Origin: Anoplopoma fimbria | Taxonomy: Eukaryota; Chordata; Actinopteri; Perciformes; Anoplopomatidae | Assembly (NCBI RefSeq): GCF_027596085.1 | Contig: NC_072470.1 | Location: forward strand, 3,027,034 to 3,091,033 | Reading direction: 5' to 3' | Length of the DNA: 64,000 bases | Shown here: positions 1-15,446 of the stretch, piece by piece | How positions within the stretch are numbered: position 1 is the stretch's first letter | Layout of the letters: each line of letters starts with the position of its first letter | Notes under the pieces: generated by a model | Seen by the model: only the letters and a program-made list of their open reading frames with translations | Told to the model about the DNA's origin: nothing | The model's database searches: none | Translations under genes and position numbers: made by a program

Positions 1-749
1 GAGATCTTGTGGACAGAAAAGTGAGGAATTTGGAATGATATTTGGAGCAAAGTACGTTTTTTAATTAGGGACCTTTCACGTGTGGCTCTTTTAAAGTCTG
101 GAAGTAAAATTGATTTGAATTATTTATTCTCTAACAACTCTTCTTTCTCTAAAGCAGAGGTACAAAAGGACAAGAATAAACCTGAAACAGTTTCAAGATG
201 ATTCACAGCATATAGGAGACAAAATAGACCTACAAAATAATGACAATTTGCTTTTTTCTTGCATAAAAAGAAAATGTTTTTCGGTGACAGTGAGAGTATA
301 AAATATTCCGTCATAATGCTTAATTAACAGACATAATTAAACCATTATTGCAAGCTTAGCAAGTGCATTGTGTCATATAAATTGATTAGATGAAATTAAG
401 TTAAATTTGCCAGTAAAGGTGATTAAATTGAAAGCAAACATGACGTGGAGGAGTGAGAGCTGAGGATCGTGGAGGTCAGACTTAAAAACAATCAGTTTAA
501 TTTCTATTTCCATCAAAGGGCAGTCCATGTAGGATTTTGTTCACAAACTAATATATTTGGTTGATTTTTCTGTGTTTTTGGTGTGCAGATGTGTCAGATT
601 AGAGGATTTATTGATGCCTCAGCAACCTTTTTTCTCAAATTTATGGGTCTGGCTGCAGGAAAATATACGATTTTTAACATAGAAAAAAAAAAAAAAAAAA
701 AATAAGCTCAGCAACAGATGGATGATGGGTAAAAATGAAAGCAGCTCAC
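1..749. other. dpp10 intron, no exon found
   Basis: AT-rich intron beyond exon 24. Contains an A tract at about 684-702. No coding exon or recognised repeat seen. Confidence 0.6.
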
Positions 750-808
750 TTGGTATGCGTTCTCCTCAGTTGAAGGTACACCGAGGTATCTCTCTGAAAA
801 CACCGACG
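750..808 (-). CDS. dpp10: dpp10 exon 24 (last one inside the window)
   Basis: 59 nt, ttccag| to ACCAA|gtgagc. Encodes [19 protein letters not shown], matching SAFSERYLGMPSKEESTYQ in human DPP10. The following exons (HGTADTKVHFQH onward in human) are not found between 1 and 749. Confidence 0.92.
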
Positions 809-1778
809 CTGGAAAAGAAAAGGTTGCAGGATGTTGATTTAAGAAAGGTTTGGAGATTTATGGAAGAAAAACAAATGTTGGAGCTGCAGTTAATCTCTTA
901 ACAATCTGTCTTTAGAGAGATTCTTTACATGTTTGGATCCACACACTTCAGTATATGAAACTAAAATCACATACAGCAGCTTCTCTCTTCAGCTGTATAG
1001 GAGCTCTAATACCCGGTCGACTGAAGAAAAGCTTTTCATCCTAAAAACTCAATAAGACTGAATTCCCGAAAGCAGAACCTGAGGATAATTAAAGTGACAT
1101 TACCCAGACAATACAGCCTGTAGGATAAGGACGTCAGCGCTGCAGCAGTAATACGTACTGTATCTCCTCGTCCCTGCAGAGTGGTATTAAAAGAAGAGGA
1201 GATATGTGATTTAAATGTGCTCACCGTACATGGACCAGTCGGTGATGGGAGCCTGAGCGGCTGCACATCTGATCAGCTTCTCAGTCGACTTCAGCATCGT
1301 GAGTGTGAGGAAGCCTCCGTAGTCCTGTTGGAGGAACGGAAACAAGCTCTTTTTGATGCCTAAATGTATTAAAATACGCTCTGATTCAGGTGATAGCAAA
1401 GCAGAAAAAACATAATTCTACTACCCTCATTTTTAAGACCTTTATCGCATCTTTACTCAACTATTTTCATCCAATTTTCATGCTAATCATCAAAGTAAAG
1501 CAACCCTTCAACTAAATATTACTTCGTTATAGCCATAAAAAGTTTGGAGCCGCTGCTCTAAGAGATTAAAGAACGTGCACCGACAATATTTCTTATGCAG
1601 GTGAGTTCATTATCCAAGTTCCTGCATATTCGTCTCACAGTGAGAGTAATTATTTTACAAATTGAATATGGGCCTTTATCAGCATATCAAGCATTTCAAC
1701 AAATTGGTTTTTAGCAGCTCCTGTCTCAGCTGACTGCACTAGTTATATTAAGAAAAGGTGGCTGTTTTTTTTTGTGTG

Positions 1779-1835
<57 letters not shown>

Positions 1836-4800
1836 GGTAAGAAACCTGAATATATTAAGCTGGAAATGTGGAATGCAGAAGATTGTATAGTTGCTGCTAT
1901 CATTTATTATATCCTAAATATGATCTAAACCAGGATACTAGTGAGCATGTGCAATATCTGCATTAAAGCACCCATGTTTAATCAATAGAAATATTCATAG
2001 AACGTCAATAATTGTCCTTTGTTTGAGGAACAGACGAACCTCTCCAAAGACTCCCACACGACTGTGATCGATGAACGGCAGATTCACCAGATATCTGAGG
2101 AGGAAAAACATTTTAACTTAATAACAAGTGGACTCAGGTTTGTTTCAATGTGCAGAAGTCCAACAGTAATGAGGTCAAAGGTCACATGTGAGCAAGAGTT
2201 GCTGGGAAAATAAATGAGAAAATCAGGAAGAGAGCTTCAACTACTGTGTTTTATATATTTTAAAAACAGCACGTTTTGTTTGTGTTTTTCTGCTGAATTA
2301 ATACTGTTGTGATGTTGAACCCAGTGGAGACGAATTTTCTGATAAAATTTAGTTTCTATAAAAACACATCTGGAGGCCTTCCATCTGAACACACTTGTTC
2401 TGCAGACTAAATCAATTTTCAATACTCACTTCAACTTGCCAAACTGAATCCAAGGCTTTTATTGTTGTGTGTTAAAACATCTTAATGTGTGACTACTAGA
2501 GGAGATAACACATAACCCAGAGAAGAGAAGCAGGGAAATAATTCAGATTTTCTTGCTTTTCAAAGTAGTTTTGCTTTATAAACTGTTTAACATCCAGAGG
2601 AAACCATTTGGTCTTGTTACAGAACTTGAATTTATTCCTTATTCTGATCTAAAACACGACTCCTAAACAAATGGATATCAGCATTATTTTCTGTAACAAT
2701 TAACCTGACAATATTTACAATCGATTAATCATTTGGTACATACAATTTAATATATAATGAATGCATGAAGACACTAAGTTTTCATATTGAAATGTCTTGC
2801 TTTCTCGAACCAAGAGTGCAAAACCCCAAACATATTCAATTTACTGACAAATTCACATCTTAGAAGAGACTGTTTCTTTAAAAACACACGCTCTATAACG
2901 ATTAAACAAATATTAAAGATGATGCAGCTCCATTTTTCTGTCACATATAAGAGTGTGCTTTAGATAAAAGTGTCTTTAGCTTCGGCACAAGACGGAAATG
3001 GCAAAAATCATGCCACACCCTCCGTGTTTTTATCCTTTCACGATAAGTTGCACTAATAAAACCTTCCATGAAAGCCTAAAGATGAGAGAAGCACCTTAAA
3101 GACAGACACAGGATGAGTCACTTACTCCAGAGCTGCTAACTGGTCGTCTGCGTCCACGCTGCCGAGCCTCCCATGGAGCTGCTTTAAAACCCTGAGAGGT
3201 GACGGAGACGAGGATCAGAGAGATGAAAACACTAGTGAGAAAAACATGCTGAATATTTATGTGGATGTTCGGTACCTTTGACCTCTGAACCCCGACCCTC
3301 TGCCGTCCAGTCGCGCTACGATGACCTGGTCTGACCCCACCAGCACCGAGTCCCAGTCCAGCATGAACTCCTCCGTCACCGCCTGGTTGCCCGGGGAACT
3401 AATACTGTGAGGATGAATCCAAAAATAAACACACATTTTTTTTTTTAGAGAGACTTTTTTGTTTTTATGGATATAAATGCATTTTTTGCTTGTAACAGAG
3501 TATTTGTACCTTGTTGTATTGGTACTTTAACTTAAGTAAAGGATCATAGTACTTGATCCACCAACAACTTTCAGACAGCTTGAATTTATTGAAGCTATTC
3601 TGCATTAAAAAAGGATTATAGGACATTAACTCTGTTGATACATTTACATTTGATCATCTTTTAAGCTCATTTATAACTGCTGTTGATGTGTAAAAATGTG
3701 TTTGAAGACAGTGTCCTCTGAAGCTCGCTGCGCTGCAGTAAATGTAAATGGTAAAAAGATGTAAATGTAATAAAGTGTTATGTCTCACACAATGAGGAGA
3801 AGGCCGTAGAGGTAGGACTCGGAGAAGTTGGGAGGATAGATGAGCTTCAGAGGCAGATCTGTGAGGATGAGACGGAGACGTTAGCTGAAGGACAGACGGA
3901 TCAAACACTCGTTCAGCCATTAGTGCAGATCATTTTCTACCATAATTAGTGATCATCCGGATTTCCGTCTGGATCCTCTTTTTAGTCTCCAGCGCCGACC
4001 GCAGAGGGACGTTGTTCTCCAAGATGAAGTACGCTGTCAAAATAAAAAATATATTAATCTGCTAAAAGAAATGAAACTAACATGTATAGTTTATATGAAG
4101 TAGTATTTTTTATAAATATCTAAGAGCCTGAACCTGCTCATATATTCATATTTCCTCTCGGCTTAGAAGCAATAAATATAATCTATTTGGACAACAGTTC
4201 ACATGAAATATTCAGCGATTCATCCAGAGGCTGCAGCAGCGGAAGGACAAGACTCCATTTTTATTTCATAACCACTAATCCACACAGAAGGCAGGTTTTC
4301 AATGCAAAATAACACACTTTTTATTAACTAAAGTAGAGGATATGATATGAATCAACACTTTTTTTAAATTTCTTGTGGATTTTTCATTTTAAATTATTTT
4401 TTGTAAGCATGCACAAGAGTTTTGAATGTTTGCTTTCTTAAAAAAACATGTGTGGAAACGAATATTGATGAATATTTAAGATGTGATACGAAACGGGACA
4501 GATTGCAAACAGTCAAATCCAACAGCTGCTGATATTTTAATACAAACAACATGATGACGCTTAATTGCTACAAACTAGTTTCCATTTTAGAGAAAAAATG
4601 ATATCTGCCAGACGGAACAAACATTATATAAACACAAAGTGTTGTCATTAAAAAAGGAGAATAAACACGACTTACAGTCCACATCGTCCAGATTCAGAAG
4701 CAGCACAGCTGGAACACCAGGACCTGAGATGAAAAGGAATAAAATATTTAGTGTTGTTGTTAAGAAACGCTGATAAATCTACTTCCTGTTTTGGACATTT

Positions 4801-6466
4801 GTTATCTAATATTAATTTTTTAATGCATCCCTGACCTTTGCACTGCAGGATGGCGTACTGTGCGTCCGTGTTGACGTCGGCGTCAAAGAACGAACACTCC
4901 TCCCTCAGTCCACAGGTGAGGCATCGTCGCGGAAACAGGCCGAGGGTGGACACACTGTGCATTACATTCAATAGGTGGAAAATATTGGAGAAACGCCAAC
5001 AAAAGACCCTTGAAAACACACAATATGATGTATTTATTGGGTGTATTTTACCTGTATACATGTCTTTGATGTGCAGCGTCCTCTGTGCTCAGAAAGTATC
5101 TGTGAGGAAGAGAAAGCAGAGCAGCTAAAGTAGGTCAAGGTCAGAGATCTGCTTTACATGATGCTCCTCCACGAGTCACCGTGCATCGTGGTTGACCAAC
5201 CAGAAACAGACTTCTACAGTCATGAGCCCGGCGGCTCTTAAAGCGTGTTGTAAAAACCTTCTCTCTCTGCAGAATACAGCTGATTTTGTAGTAGTGGTTT
5301 TTTTTCTGGTGGAGAAACAGACAGAAATGCTGCACAAAGACTCAGAAAATTGCTTTTATCAGGATAACAATAAGGCTTCTCGCTAAAGTGTTTTCTTCTT
5401 TCATCAGTTTGAAGTGGGGACACACTATTATAATCACAGAAGACACAATATTGAATTATTTCCTGAGAATACGGGTCTGCAGATCAGGAATCGGTTCATG
5501 TTGGAAGCCAAAAGTTGAAGCTCAGGGCCAAAAAAAAGCTGATAATCGCTATAAATGCAGAACATTAATTAAATGGGACCCAAATTAATGTACAGTATCA
5601 ATATTAGGACAGCTCGACAGCATTTTTGAGAATTATTTGAGAGTAAATTAAGCTGAAACTGTTAAAATTCAGGCAGAGAAAGGTGTTTTGTTTGTATTTA
5701 ATGTGAGACGCCCTTACATGATCTGGTTGTTTTCATCGTAAGCGATGATCTTTGTCACCTCCCAGTCTCCTGACGTCAAGTGTCGAACTTCGTCCTGGTC
5801 ACTTCGTAACTAAAATCGATATTGGAAACAACATTAAATACACCACCCATCCTTCGGTAGATTTTAACATGCAGAATGGGGCTCGTGTTACCTTTTTGGA
5901 GAACATTGTGATGTGGTGGAAGTCTCCCTGACCTCCTTGTTTCACAGGAAGAGAGAGAAAAAACCTGCTCCTGTCCTTGGAGAACAGCGGCTCTTGTCTC
6001 TGCAGGGACAAACAGAGGTGACAGACTTTGTGCATGAACGCTTTCTGCTCTTCCCTTTATAATAGCACACATATTGCTGTGAGGACAATAACAGTATATA
6101 AAAGGCAGAAGCTTATTGTTGTGAAATATGAGAAATGAGAAATGAGGTTTACCTGCATGGAGAGCCACGTCTCTGAAGACTCCTCATGTCTCTGGATTAA
6201 ACACAAGAATGAGAAATTTGATTATATTTCATAAAAATCTGGAAAAAGTTGTTGTTGTTGTCTTCAGCAACTCCCACCTGCAGACAGACTCCGATGGTGG
6301 CTTCACACACCGTCAGCAGTGATGCATTCTGGGGACGGTTGATCCAGCGAACCGCCAGGTGAGTATTACTGATCCACTTCACCATGGTGACGTAGAAATC
6401 CCTGCACAGGAGACAAAGAGAGAGGACAGTCACTCTGTGCCCTTTTTTTGTGCTTCACTGGTGTGT

Positions 6467-6520
<54 letters not shown>

Positions 6521-9449
6521 GTGTGTGTGTGTCACCTGAGCCTGAACTGATCAGGAGGCTGCAGTTCTTGAGTGTGTGTCACTCCGAACAGGTTGACCAC
6601 GGACAGCTTGACGACAGGGTTTTTCTGACCGGCCTGCAGGTGTCAAACAATAATAAAGAAGTTGATATATAATATGTGGAGATAAATACATTAATCTTAA
6701 ATCTACTGTGCAAAGTAAAAAGGTTTTTGCACTTTCAGAGCATACGTTAGTTTTTTTCGTTATTAATAAACGCAGAAAAAAAAGCAGTGGCACTTAATTT
6801 CACAGGTAAAATGTAATTACATTTCTGAAAGTATTCCTTATTTTTGCTTTGAACTTTTTCGGAATAAATTGGAAGTTAATCAATTAAACACTCTCCCTCA
6901 TTTACCAAATATATTTTTCTAGGGAATGTTTAAAAAAAAGGAAATTATTATAACTACTGAGTCAAAATCCTAATTTCTTCAGCTCTTAAATTGGAGTATT
7001 GGTTGATTTCTTAGCTTTATTTAAAATATTACAGAAAAAAACACTTTAAATGACAGAAATGTATAAAATATAAAAAATATAAGCAAGTAAGAATAAAGTA
7101 AGGAATCAACTCAAAACTATGTAAAATGTTTTTGCATTTCTCCAACTTCCCACATGATGTATGGACTTTATTTCCCACAACGCCCCTGCAGCAGACTGAC
7201 CGTAGGATACGGGTACTGTAGTCCTCTGGGGTAGGTGTTCCCAGTGAACTGGGGCAGAACCATGTTGGGAACCAGTGAGTCGTTGATGGTGAGGAAGGCC
7301 AGTCGCTCTCCGTCGGGCGACCACCAGTGAGCCAAGTGAGAACGCAGAATCTCCTCTGACGAGAAAAATACACAAAAACTACACATTTGTTTGTCCTTTC
7401 TGCAGCCATAGAGCTCAGAGGTGCGATATCGAATAATGGTTTTGTATATATTTATTTTATTATTACAGATTTTCTGCACCTGTTGTTCAATTTGAAGGGT
7501 TTTTTTTGCTTTTCTTGTAGGATGTTATAGGAAACTGTAGTCAAATGCCTCTTATTAGGACACAAATGCTTAAAATGGTAAATTTATAGGGAAAAAGCAT
7601 ATTTTATTGGTGAAATAGAGTATTTAACATTCATTCTACCCTTTCCCTCATAAAACATCAGCCAAATGGTTGCAGTCTAAAGTAAATGCAAATTTTTAAA
7701 AAGAGAAAACAGAAACGCATTACAGAGAAATTATTCTATAAGAATACACAGTCTGTGTTTGTGCAAAGACCGTCAGCACATTACTGAGTTTGTTTGCACA
7801 GCGACTTAATGGATCGCAGAGGCTGGGTGTTGATTTTTCATTGCCGTTCTGCTGAGTTTGTCTCGTCTGTCGTGCAAATCTATGAAACATTTTAAAGTGA
7901 GGATGCACAGTGTACTCCCAAAAGTACATCCTCCACCATTAAATCACACAAAGCTTGAGACGTTCCACCAGTGTGCTTAAAATTATCAGAATATTGACTT
8001 ATTACACATTTAAATAAGTTCCAGTGACAGAAGAAGTACTACTCAGATACTTAAGTAAAATTAGAATAACCCTGGTCTGAAGATTTTCTGTTACAAAAGT
8101 CCTGAATTCAACTCAAAAAGTATAACTATCAAATGTACTTTAAGTATCAAAAGTAAAAGTACTCATAATGCAAAATGACTTTTGACCAATTTAATTAGTT
8201 ACATTCCACATCTGATGACTTCTTACTCAAACTGTTGTTGTTGATATATTTAGTCCTGTTAGCGATTATTTTTTTGACGAATATATTGCATTTCCTGTGA
8301 CTGCTTCACAATAAAAGCCAGCCATTGTTTGACCAGTTGAATGCTTTTAATGTGAAACAGCAGCAGTAAGAAATATTGGCTTTCCATTAGCAGCAATTTA
8401 AATATAAATATATTGGATTTAACACTTTGGAAAATGGTTAATCTGAATAACCACGTTTTTATGCATTAAATCAGTCAAATTTCCAGATATTTAGACTAAA
8501 AATTGAATTAAAAACACAGATTCTCATTGGTCAAACTCCCAAATACAGAAACACACACACACACACACACACCTTCGTACAACCAGTCGGAGATTCCGTT
8601 GAAGATGACTCCCTCCATCCCAGAGGAGGTGATTCTCAGAGAGTTACTCTTCACATCTGACTGGTAGTAGATGTTATTCTCAAAGATGTAGATCTGAGGC
8701 GAAAGAGAAGATAATGGAGGTTTTGATTATTATGAGTTTTTCTTTTTGATTTCCTCTCAGAGTTTTTCATACCAAAGCTCCTGTTTTTATCTCAGCGCAC
8801 AGCAAAAACGTGTGTGTTTGTTCCTTCTCTTCCATCAGTGTTTTAATATTTGCATTTGCAAATCCAAACAGGATCAGCCTGCAGGTTCACCAATATCCTG
8901 AGGAGTCATTTATTTTCCCCCAGCTCTGCTCTGCATATCCATTAGTCACACAGCAGCCATCTTGAGGTGGGAAACTTTACTGGGAGCAACTCAGGTCTGT
9001 CGTACCGCTGCATAAAGGCTGGTGGCATCAAATAAAACATTTATCATAAAGGTACCCTGTGTTAGCAGAAAGAAAAATGCAACACTGGCTTATAGGAAGA
9101 GACTTAATCAGAACCAGACAGCCTCTACAGCTGCAACCCGAATATAGAAAGCTACCACACAAAAGGCAGCAAAGTCTGTTTGACTTAAAAACTGCTTATA
9201 AAGCACAGAAATGACTTCCTTGAGAATGCAATCTTCTGAGATAATCAGTGATCCCAGATTTACTTTATTAATGTTCTAGAAGTAAAAGACTACAAATGGA
9301 AGGATCTCATTGAAAACAATGTGCACGGTGGCTTTATTTGACCTTAAAAATAAGTTAATCTGGTAAAAGAAAGTCACGCTTCCAATAAAAAATATTCCAA
9401 CTTGTCAAACACCGGCACGTCGAGAAGAAGACAAGGCAACACGAATTTA

Positions 9450-9493
<44 letters not shown>

Positions 9494-12400
9494 AGAAGCA
9501 ATAGAAAGAATGGATTACATAAAAAAACAACGTACCAGCTGTTGTCCTTGTCTTCCCCAAGCTGCATGTTGGAGCACCGCGTTGTGAACCTCCGGAGGGT
9601 TTAGCTCCCAGACCTCCCTGTTACACAACAAACATATATATATATATATATAAATATAAATATACAGTAACTACCACCATCTGTTTCTGAATCAGGGAGA
9701 GAAAACTACCTGCTCACCTGGTGTAGATGTTGTAAACGATGTACGACGCCGTGTACGAATATCTGTACATCTGCAACGAGAGTTCAGCTCATCACCGAAG
9801 TAAAAACAATCATCTGACCTCGTAGCATTTCAGTCAAGAATATGAAGATAAATATGAAACTGAAGATAATAACATAAGGAAACAAAGTCACTTGAGCAGC
9901 TAAGAACGAACAAAAGCAGGGAAATAGATAGATAAATAGAAAAAAGTATTTTTTATATCAGTTAGTTGCAGCTCTGCATGAAAGCCGCATGGTGTTTCCA
10001 CAGAGTGAAATATTTAGACTGCATTACATCAAATGGATGCTTGTGTTGAGTATCATTTCATACACATTCCCACAAATTGAAACACTTTGATTTTAAATTA
10101 AATTTTTCTGGGGCCCGAAACATCTCTTCCCTTCAATTCATCTCCGTCACAGCTGGGTTCCCTTCACCCATAACGGAGCAGGAAAATGAAGATATCCAGT
10201 CGAGAGCAGGTTGAGTAATCGTACCTCAAGGGGATTTTTACGTTGCTCTGGCAACTAATAAAACTGGAATGCAATCAATTAAGCCTCGCTATGCAGAAGA
10301 GGAGTGAGATGTGCAGACAATGAGGCAGGAGAAACCAATGTTTTCTATAAATACAGAGGACATGCTTTTGATTTTACAGAATATATACTGCAGGACCCAG
10401 ACATCCTCTGCTTTCTAAACCTCAGCCGGGATGCATCTGTTTGCAAACAAATCTAAAAATCAATGAAAGAGACCTCGACTGTGAGAAGGGAAGAAAGAAA
10501 CCACACACGCGTTCGGGATAACAAAAACACATCTCGTACACCAAAAACTGTTTCCTTTAACTGTTGAAGGACGACTATCAAAAAGCATCTGAGCTAATCT
10601 TTCAATTCCAATTTTGAGAAACAGAGAGCAGCAAAGTGGTCTTGCAAAAGAGCATAAATACCCTCGAGTGGGTGGGTTCGTTTGTGCATGCTAATAAGTG
10701 AGTGATGGATTCCAAGGGTGTTGCAAAGGAGCTCCATGTAAATAACAGCCTGCCAGGAAATAAAGAGAAGGCGAAAAAAGGACGGTCACTCATCCAAACA
10801 CAGCAATGCTTTTGTGATTTTCAACCTTTTAAAAGCAGAGATTGTTGTTTGCATGATATATTTTGGATTAAAACAATCGTAGCTAGAGTATTTATTCGTT
10901 TGGCAGCAGAAAGCTAAGGCTTCTCTTTGGCATCGTCACCTTGTTTGTGGGCGTCGTTACATCCTCATGAAACTAACCAAACAAAACTAGAGCACCTTAG
11001 CTCTTGATCTTCTCATAAAATTTTGCATTACAATGTGTAAAGATCAAATAACTTTAGGGGTGTTACATTTGGAAATCCTTCTGATCGACAATTTTGATTA
11101 TTTTGTAGATTCTTACGAAAAACATGTCAGATTTTTGTATTTTCTAATACTTTTATTAATTATTATAGTTTACTGACTTATAAAACCTTTTTGCTGAGGT
11201 TGTAAAGATTTTAGGGATATAAAGCATTTCATGATACTCAAAGAAGCGTCTCTACTGCAAAGGGTTCATGCAAAGCTTTTAAGTTTGATTGAAGGATGTA
11301 TTTAAGTTTTAAACTCACCTGTTTGACATCGTAAGCGAAGAGCGCATACTTCAAGTCTGCAGAGAGCGAGTACTTTACCACCTTGAAGGCCACCTAACAA
11401 AAAGGAAAAAAGAATTAGCTGAACCACAGAAGAGTTTTTAGACTTTTCAGATTTATTTTTCCCCTCGAGGACATTTATTGACAAAGTTACACAAAAAAAA
11501 CCTGATATAGTGCATGGAATCCAAGATTTGTGTGCTCAGTATCATGTAGTAAATAACTAATATGCAAGTGCACAGCGGTATTACGTAACGATTATTAGGC
11601 TAATTTAGATTTAGCATGCTAACATTTGTGCCAAACACAAAGTGCAGCTAAGGCCGGTGAGTTTTTGCAGGTATTTGGCCAAAATGCATGAATGTTTGTT
11701 ACCAAATTCCATTGCAACAAATGATTATTTAAATATTTTCTGAATAGAAAAGAAGAAAACATGAGAAAAATAAAAAGTGAATCTCGACATAAACTGATTT
11801 ATATTTGACAGGTTATGATTGCTCTTTTTGTGTCTGCTAACATTGTTTATACCAGCTGTCATCCCCATGAACATGACATAAAACACAGCAGGTTATAAAA
11901 TAATCGAAAAAACAGCACATAAAGGCCATAAAACCACGAGGGAGCCGCAGCAGGTTATGACATTTCTGGAGAGGACGAGGTGGACAGATACTTTATAGAC
12001 CATGTTCAGAAAATGCAGCTTGCAGTGAAACACATTTTAGTCAGAGCGTAAATACAATATCTCATTCAAAAAAATGATGATTCATTGGTTCTTAGACTCA
12101 TAAATTCTGAAATTCTTGTGTTTTTGTGTGCAATAAAACATTTAAAAGTCCTTAATTTAGCTGAGTTCTAGTCCTGGATTTCCCTGATGAATCTGTGCAG
12201 TGAGGTGGTTCTGTTTCTAGTTTAGGTGCTGCACTTTGAAATGTTTTAGAAGGTCAAATCAGGGACTTCTTAACTACGATTCCACCTCTGCTTTTTGATT
12301 TCTGTTGCATAGTTTGACAAGCTTACCGTAAAAATCCTCATCCAATCCCCTTATGCAACCATTAAAACAATCCTGCTAAAATCCCTGCAAAAGGAAAACA

Positions 12401-15349
12401 GCCCAAACCCTTATGAATATTAAAAAAGATGCTTTAAAGAGAGGGTGAGAGGAGAAGAATAAAAGCTTTAGAAGAGTATATGAGTTTTATGGAAAAGCAG
12501 GATTACAACGATGCAAACAGCTAGATTTGTTCTGCTTTTAACAAACTGAAATCAAAAGAATAGAAAACATAATGTGATCATTTCACTGACTATTCAGTGA
12601 TCTGATTGCGTAACAAGCAGGCACACAGGAATACTATATTTCACACTGAGTTGCTCTCTTCCTGGTGATTGAGGTAAATTGAGGTGAGGCGAGCAGATGT
12701 AGCGACCTTAAAGCCAGAGCTCTCGATACACGGCGCTCTCAGCGGGATATTATCATGTTGAGAGTCTGGCAGCAGCTCTCACACGTTTCCTCTCTTTACT
12801 GTGGAGATCCAATCCCACCAAGACAAGAAGAAGATCTCTTTCTTAAGGTTTGGACTATCACAGATAAAGAATACAAGATAAAAGGTATTTTGAAGCATTG
12901 AGGCTCTGTAGTTTTCATTTAAAGTGTTGCATGTGTTTTTATGGTAACCTGAGGACAATTCAGAGTCTTACATGGACCAAAAATCCAAAAATATTTCCTA
13001 ATATTGGTCCGTTTTACAGTATAATATTGGTGCATATGGAGCTTGTTGTATGTGAGCTTGTGTGGTGCGTTTAAGTACACATTTCTTATGTGTTTTATTA
13101 TGTTTTATATACTTTGATGGATGTTCAAGCCTGTGTGATTTATATTTAACACCTGACTTCAAGACAAAAGTGTTTAAATTGAACTTGAAGGTGAATTTAG
13201 ATTAACCAAACTTTTCATTTTGTCCTACGAAATAAGAACAAATAAGTAAAAAAAAAAAAAATGCTAAACCGCTTAAATTCACTGTTTGTTGAAAAAATTC
13301 TACATTAGTAAAAAAACAAACATAATATGCTGAAAAATAACAGAAAAGGGTAGAAAAGGAGTTAAAAAAAACGTACAAACGTGCTGTTGGTCAGAATGAC
13401 TTCCGTCTCGTTGGAGGCGAAGTTGAACTTGATGACGTGACCGTCGCGGTTCCTGTACACCACCTCTGAATCTGAGAGAGCAAACACAGAAACATTATTT
13501 CAAACATGAGCAGCTCAAAGAACAACCGAACTCACCTGTTAGATAGAAAAACACAAATTACTACATGTGTAAATAAGGCGTTTTGAATATAAATATGATG
13601 CAGTGTGAGATTAAATTAGAGCTGCAGAGAGCTAGAGGACTAATTGTGCTCGTTAAGACTTGAGCTCGTTAGACACACCTGTGGGTTTTTCAGTTTGAAA
13701 CACTTTTAATGCACACATACTGTAGAAAAGTTATGAATAAATATAAATAAAGTATCTTCATATCTTCTGTTTTGTGTCAAAATGTCTGAATGAACTGTAG
13801 ACTCCCAGTACTGGACTAAAGCTGTGTTCATCCTTGTGTTGGAAGGTTAGTTACTGTAAATACCAGTTTCTGACTGTAAATGCTTACATTTACTCTTTGT
13901 TTTTAAAAGCCAATATTCACTTTTTGACTTGAACCAGCTAGTAGCTTTCAGGTTGTGGAGCTAAACTGCTCTAAATATGTCCCCAAAACAATAGTCTCTA
14001 GAAATAAAACATGTCTACTCAGGTTTAGTTAGTTATCTGCAGGACAGACAGGTCTAATCAGGCAGATTAGTGGAAACACCTGTGTGGAGAGACTCATTTT
14101 GTTGGACTTAAAACAGGAAAATACAGGAAAATTTACAAGATGTTTTACTTCAACAAATGATAATGCACCATATAAATGGTAAATGAGTCCATGTAACAGT
14201 TTTTCATTTACATGTTGGATCTCCAAGTGGCCTTTTAAGAACACAAACATGTTAATTTAAAATGAGATCAATCAGCAGGTGAGGTTAGACATATGATAAT
14301 GAATGTTACTCCTTTGGGTATTATTCATTTTTTTGTCTAAACAGGAAGCAGCTGCAGCTTCTACAGACGGAGAACTCTCTCCTCTGTGATTTCCATTACA
14401 CTGGGGAATCTGTCGCTTCATCGGCCATCGCTCTGAACTCCACCGTCTGTCCGTCTGGGAACATTTGGAATTCACGGCAACACACAAAAAGCCACACTGG
14501 CTGGCATTTAACCACACACAAACACACAGACACACACATACGCAGACACGCACACTTGCTGTCCTGGATTTCTCTTATCGTACATACTGGGTCATAGCTT
14601 CACCTTCCAGACCTGCTGTCACATTAATGCATCTCCTACATCCTGCAACAACAAACACACACACAATATGATACATCTCCTTTACATCCAAGTAAATCAT
14701 ATTTTACTTTCTTGAATCCAAACTGTTTCACGTTCACTAAGATCCCTGGTCAAACTGAACCAGAAGCAGCTGTGCCTCCTCCCTCTCCCCCCTGATGAAC
14801 ACCTGAAGCTCATTTGGAATGATTTTCGTGGCTGATTGCAGAGGAGGAAATCACTCACTGCTGCAGGAGGAACAAGCAGCTTTCAGCCTTAAATGTAAAT
14901 TGATAAAGAATTGTAACAAAGCAACATATGCATGAGAAAAAGGATCAAATTTATTTATTTTTTAAAGCAAAAACAGCTTTTTTTGTTGATTTATTTTAAT
15001 TTATCTTGATCTTTTTGGAAGTTATTGTTTATTTTTCTTTTAATTAACATCCAGATACATCACTTTAAACACTGGAAAACTATACATTGTGTTAAAAAGA
15101 GTTGTTGTACATGATGTTTAGGTGTCTACATACTTCTAGAATCAGTTGTAGAAATGCTGCTCTTATTATTTCTGCTTCTTGTCTCCACATATTTTACACA
15201 ACATCATCATAATGAATGCATTATTCATGTTCTTTTACTCATACGGGTCACTGCTAAAGATGTAACCTATTGTTTGTGCGAACCTCATTAGCAATCATGG
15301 CTGACAAGCCGAGCAGCGCGAATCACTCGTCCATGCCCCGCTCTGATTG

Positions 15350-15446
<97 letters not shown>

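Noticed and set aside
6359..6672. Frames with Cys-Val repeats
   Set aside because: Translations of the GT microsatellite next to dpp10 exon 10.
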